The notes under the pieces: model-generated | What the model was told of the DNA's origin: nothing | Databases searched by the model: none | The model's input: only the letters and a program-made list of their open reading frames with translations | Made by a program: the position numbers and the translations under genes | Shown: positions 62,041 to 64,000 of the stretch, piece by piece | Layout: each line of letters starts with the position of its first letter | Numbering within the stretch: the stretch's first letter is position 1 | Assembly (NCBI RefSeq): GCF_023746615.1 | Contig: NZ_CP082276.1 | Location: forward strand, 186,001-250,000 | DNA: 64,000 nucleotides | Source of the DNA: Grimontia kaedaensis | GTDB lineage: Bacteria; Pseudomonadota; Gammaproteobacteria; Enterobacterales; Vibrionaceae | Reading direction: 5' to 3'

Positions 62041-62846
62041 AGCTTGGTTCCCCCATTGCCAGATTTCGATCCAGCCTCGATGACTTCGATCGAGACGCGG
62101 CGATTGACCAAGCGGGTTTCAGGCTCATTGCCTTCAAACAGAGGATCGGCTGAGCCAACAGCTGCGACAGTAATGCGCGACGGTGCTAATCCGAAAATCT
62201 GCAAGTAACGTTTGACCTGATTAGCACGGGCAAGAGATAGCTTTTGGTTTGCAGTTGAGTTTCCGATTGAGTCTGCATGCCCCGTTACATGGAGGCTGTA
62301 TTGAGGAATATCACGGAGAAGGTGAGCGGCCTCCGCGAGGTGCCCCATGTATTTTGGGTTAACTTCTGGTGAGTTGAAAGCAAACTGATTATCAACATTC
62401 AGCAGAGCATAGATTTTAGCAGCGAGGTCAGAGGCGTTGTTGTAGCCGTCTGCTGATGCCGGTACACAAGCACCACTGCGCTTTACAGCATCTAGCTGCT
62501 TTTCGAGTCTTTCAAGAGTGGCACGTTGGATGATGATGTCATTGGCAGCATCAAATTCGAGTCCGCCATGTAGCTCACGGACAATGCGATCTTGTATTCT
62601 TCTGGCTTGCAGCACGGTGGCTGGAAAGCAAAGCTCGGCTCCTTCAAGCACCAACACATCCAAATGTCTGGCACCGAGTTCCCATTCAAAGCGTAAACCG
62701 TGTTCAGGGCCTAGTGGCTCATCTGGCATAACAGGAGAAATGGTTGAATGATAAGCCTCAGCCATACCACCCTGACCATGATCAGGAAATGCTGAACAGC
62801 CTGAAAGTACTGTAATCGCAAAGGTAAGCGTAAAGAGTTTTCTCAT
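62037..62846 (-). CDS. sypB: SypB-like OmpA-domain lipoprotein
   Basis: A 269-residue lipoprotein (MRKLFTLTFAITVLSGCSAF, Cys17) with a C-terminal OmpA peptidoglycan-binding domain (about 165-265: YSLHVTGHADSIGNSTANQK; LVNRRVSIEVIEAG). It probably anchors the export complex to peptidoglycan. It overlaps sypC by 4 bp and follows sypA by 26 bp. Confidence 0.9.
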   Translation of the reverse strand: MRKLFTLTFAITVLSGCSAFPDHGQGGMAEAYHSTISPVMPDEPLGPEHGLRFEWELGARHLDVLVLEGAELCFPATVLQARRIQDRIVRELHGGLEFDAANDIIIQRATLERLEKQLDAVKRSGACVPASADGYNNASDLAAKIYALLNVDNQFAFNSPEVNPKYMGHLAEAAHLLRDIPQYSLHVTGHADSIGNSTANQKLSLARANQVKRYLQIFGLAPSRITVAAVGSADPLFEGNEPETRLVNRRVSIEVIEAGSKSGNGGTKL

Positions 62847-62872
62847 CCCGTTTCTCCCTATGGCGATTCGGT

Positions 62873-63199
62873 TTACTGAGTGGTTTGCGCAGCTTCTACA
62901 GAGATGGCGCTGTTGATGCGCAGCAGTGTGATGATTTCCATGGGTTGGCCGTGCACATTGGTCAAAGACAATGTGTGGCCTTTGGCTTTGAGTCTTTTGA
63001 ACAGAAAGACAATGGCGCCAATACCGGAGCTGTCTAGGAAGTCGACTTCACCCAAGTTCATGGTGATGTCAGACATTTTCTCTTCAGCAACGAGCTCATC
63101 GAGCGTGGGTTGTGCTTCGCTGCATCCTTGGGCATCCATGTCGCCTCGGACGATGAGTAGGAGGGATTCATCAGGCTGTTTAATGGATTCAATTTGCAT
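62873..63199 (-). CDS. sypA: SypA-like STAS-domain protein
   Basis: A 108-residue single-STAS-domain protein with the regulatory serine motif GEVDFLDSSGIGAIVFLFKR. S57/S58 in DSSG correspond to the serine phosphorylated in SpoIIAA/SypA proteins. In V. fischeri, unphosphorylated SypA promotes biofilm and SypE controls its phosphorylation. It is the first gene of the locus, preceded by a sigma-54-like promoter and a double SypG-type dyad. GAGG lies about 10 nt before the ATG. Confidence 0.92.
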   Translation of the reverse strand: MQIESIKQPDESLLLIVRGDMDAQGCSEAQPTLDELVAEEKMSDITMNLGEVDFLDSSGIGAIVFLFKRLKAKGHTLSLTNVHGQPMEIITLLRINSAISVEAAQTTQ

Positions 63200-63236
63200 G
63201 ATTTTTTTGCCTCACCTGTATAGATATGGGTTCTAA

Positions 63237-63252
63237 TGCGAATTCCGTACCA
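63237..63252 (-). promoter_or_regulatory. Sigma-54-like promoter of sypA
   Basis: The minus strand reads TGGTACGGAATTCGCA: GG (63251-63250), 10 nt, GC (63239-63238), with two deviations from TGGCACG-N4-TTGCA. It is weaker than the other promoters, but its position 38 bp before sypA and the dyad exactly 64 bp upstream support it. Confidence 0.6.
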
Positions 63253-63314
63253 TGTTGCAATATCAAATAAAAACAATGGGATAATTAATGTTGGATGATA
63301 GGCTTACTTCGGCT

Positions 63315-63341
63315 TTCTCATTTTGGAAGTAAAAATGAGAA
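63315..63341. promoter_or_regulatory. Double SypG-type enhancer upstream of sypA
   Basis: TTCTCATTTTGGAAG (63315-63329, plus strand) and, on the minus strand, TTCTCATTTTTACTT (63341-63327) form an inverted pair overlapping at their 3' ends. The first lies 64 bp upstream of the sypA -24 element. This is the only promoter in the locus with two facing half-sites. Confidence 0.65.
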
Positions 63342-63653
63342 AAGCTCGCAATCATCAAATTGTGCTGAAATATCGCGATTCTTTAGGGCTAGAACAAAAT
63401 TTATTCACTAAAGATCAACAGCCCTTAGTGTAATTGTCTCAAATATAAGATAGAAGTAATTCGATGTTTTCGCGGGAAACATCGGTGGAATTGTGGTGAA
63501 CGGGGAGTAATTGGATCTAAACCGACGATAGTTATGACGCAAAGTTATCGGTCATGATATGCATCTAGGTGGTTACAAGCTCATGCAAGGTTGGGCACTA
63601 CCTCCTCCCTAATTCAAACAGGTTTTAACATGAAGCTTGGGGTGGTAATTGAG
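63342..63653. other. Intergenic region between sypA regulatory site and a hybrid kinase
   Basis: No gene found in about 310 bp. It contains an 8-bp perfect hairpin CGATGTTT / AAACATCG (63462-63484, 7-nt loop, no T-run) and a 6-bp inverted repeat AGGGCT (63385-63390) / AGCCCT (63420-63425). Nothing else is supportable. Confidence 0.4.
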
Positions 63654-63695
63654 AAAGCGCCTTACCTCTCCGCGTTGGCGAGAGAAAAGCGCTTT
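63654..63695 (-). terminator. Hairpin terminator after the hybrid sensor kinase
   Basis: An outer 7-bp stem AAAGCGC (63654-63660) / GCGCTTT (63689-63695) encloses an inner CTCTC / GAGAG stem. It lies just past the stop of the minus-strand kinase gene, separating it from sypA. Confidence 0.6.
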
Positions 63696-63706
63696 GGTCG
63701 GTAAAC

Positions 63707-64000
63707 TTAAGCGTCAAAGCTGATGTGCTTCTTCCCTGTCCAGTTCTCAATCACATCGATCATAGTACGTTTGTTGACGGGCTTAGCGAGGAAATCATCC
63801 ATGCCCACTTCTTTGCATTTTGCTTTATCTTTCTCACTCACGTTGGCGGTCATGGCAAGAATAGGCAGAGTACGTCCTTGTTCGTTGAGGGTTCGAATCG
63901 TTTCACAAGCAGTGAATCCGTCCATCTCGGGCATTTGTAAGTCCATTAACACCAGAGCAAATTCGTCCTTTTCGACCGCATCAATAGCCTCTTTGCCGTT
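63707..64000 (-). CDS. Receiver domain of a hybrid sensor kinase (partial, runs off the window)
   Basis: The C-terminal 97 or so residues of a larger protein. The frame stays open to the window edge (NGKEAIDAVEKDEFALVLMD continuing LQMPEMDGFTACETIR). The receiver features are the phospho-Asp in LMDLQMPEMDG, Thr in ILAMTANVSEKDK, and Lys in DDFLAKPVNKRTM. Such C-terminal receivers end hybrid histidine kinases. Its place directly upstream of sypA, co-directional and separated by a terminator, makes an input role in syp control possible but unproven. Confidence 0.85.
   Translation of the reverse strand, partial: NGKEAIDAVEKDEFALVLMDLQMPEMDGFTACETIRTLNEQGRTLPILAMTANVSEKDKAKCKEVGMDDFLAKPVNKRTMIDVIENWTGKKHISFDA

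Noticed and set aside
1..64000. tRNA, rRNA, CRISPR array, prophage or IS transposase
   Set aside because: None seen: no cloverleaf-like clusters, no regularly spaced direct repeats and no transposase, integrase or phage structural proteins among the reading frames.

Overview
The window looks like a chromosomal segment of a marine gammaproteobacterium, most probably Vibrionaceae (Vibrio/Photobacterium/Grimontia/Enterovibrio type). The reasons are a nearly complete syp-type exopolysaccharide locus in the gene order known from Vibrio (Aliivibrio) fischeri, a full flp-tad pilus locus, a Rof homologue, a DctB/DctD-controlled TRAP transporter, and intergenic palindromes with TATACCC...CCTGAAGATG arms, a type I associate with vibrio intergenic repeats from memory. 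I see no tRNA, rRNA, CRISPR array, prophage or classical insertion sequence.

Layout. 0.1-6.5 kb: accessory genes (HxlR regulator, a 274-bp MITE-like palindromic element, FrnE/DsbA-like oxidoreductase, LtrA-like membrane protein, voltage-gated K+ channel, LysE exporter, GNAT enzyme, a decayed VOC/glyoxalase gene, a small membrane protein, FdhD). 6.8-12.0 kb: heterotetrameric-type sarcosine oxidase encoded by only three genes, because the gamma subunit (SoxG) is fused to the C-terminus of alpha (SoxA). 12.1-14.1 kb: a TSUP permease, an RpiR regulator with a clear palindromic operator, and Rof. 14.2-26.3 kb (minus strand): OmpA-like protein plus tadG, F, E, D, C, B, A, Z, rcpB, rcpA, rcpC, tadV, flp, read here in reverse of transcription. 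26.9-27.8 kb: a pair of YeeE/YedE half-transporters. 28.0-35.5 kb: a divergent DctB-like kinase and DctD-like sigma-54 activator, a TAXI-TRAP receptor with a textbook sigma-54 promoter and paired upstream sites, a fused TRAP permease, and a DUF4399 protein.

35.6-63.2 kb is a syp-like biofilm polysaccharide locus. On the minus strand it runs sypA (STAS), sypB (OmpA lipoprotein), sypC (Wza-type export), sypD (tyrosine-kinase-like), sypE (RsbW kinase-REC-PP2C), sypF (hybrid kinase with HPt), sypG (sigma-54 response regulator), sypH, I and J (glycosyltransferases), sypK (flippase), glmS, sypM (acetyltransferase), sypN, sypO (chain length), a secreted glycosidase-like protein, sypP, sypQ and sypR (initiating sugar transferase). 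A galE-like epimerase reads the other way between sypG and sypH. Compared with the V. fischeri layout as I know it, glmS takes the sypL position, no Wzy-like polymerase is visible, and a glycosidase-like gene sits between sypO and sypP.

The most informative signal is regulatory. Minus-strand sigma-54 promoters (GG-N10-GC) precede sypA, sypH, sypI, glmS and sypP. Each has a TTCTCA-N3-TG-type dyad, resembling the SypG enhancer, at 63-66 bp upstream (74 bp for sypP). galE has its own sigma-54 promoter. This supports a SypF-SypG phosphorelay driving the whole locus, with SypE/SypA partner switching as a further control layer. A nested, multi-stem inverted-repeat region of about 170-200 bp between galE and sypG is unexplained and could be a structured RNA. 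The window ends inside a hybrid sensor kinase upstream of sypA.
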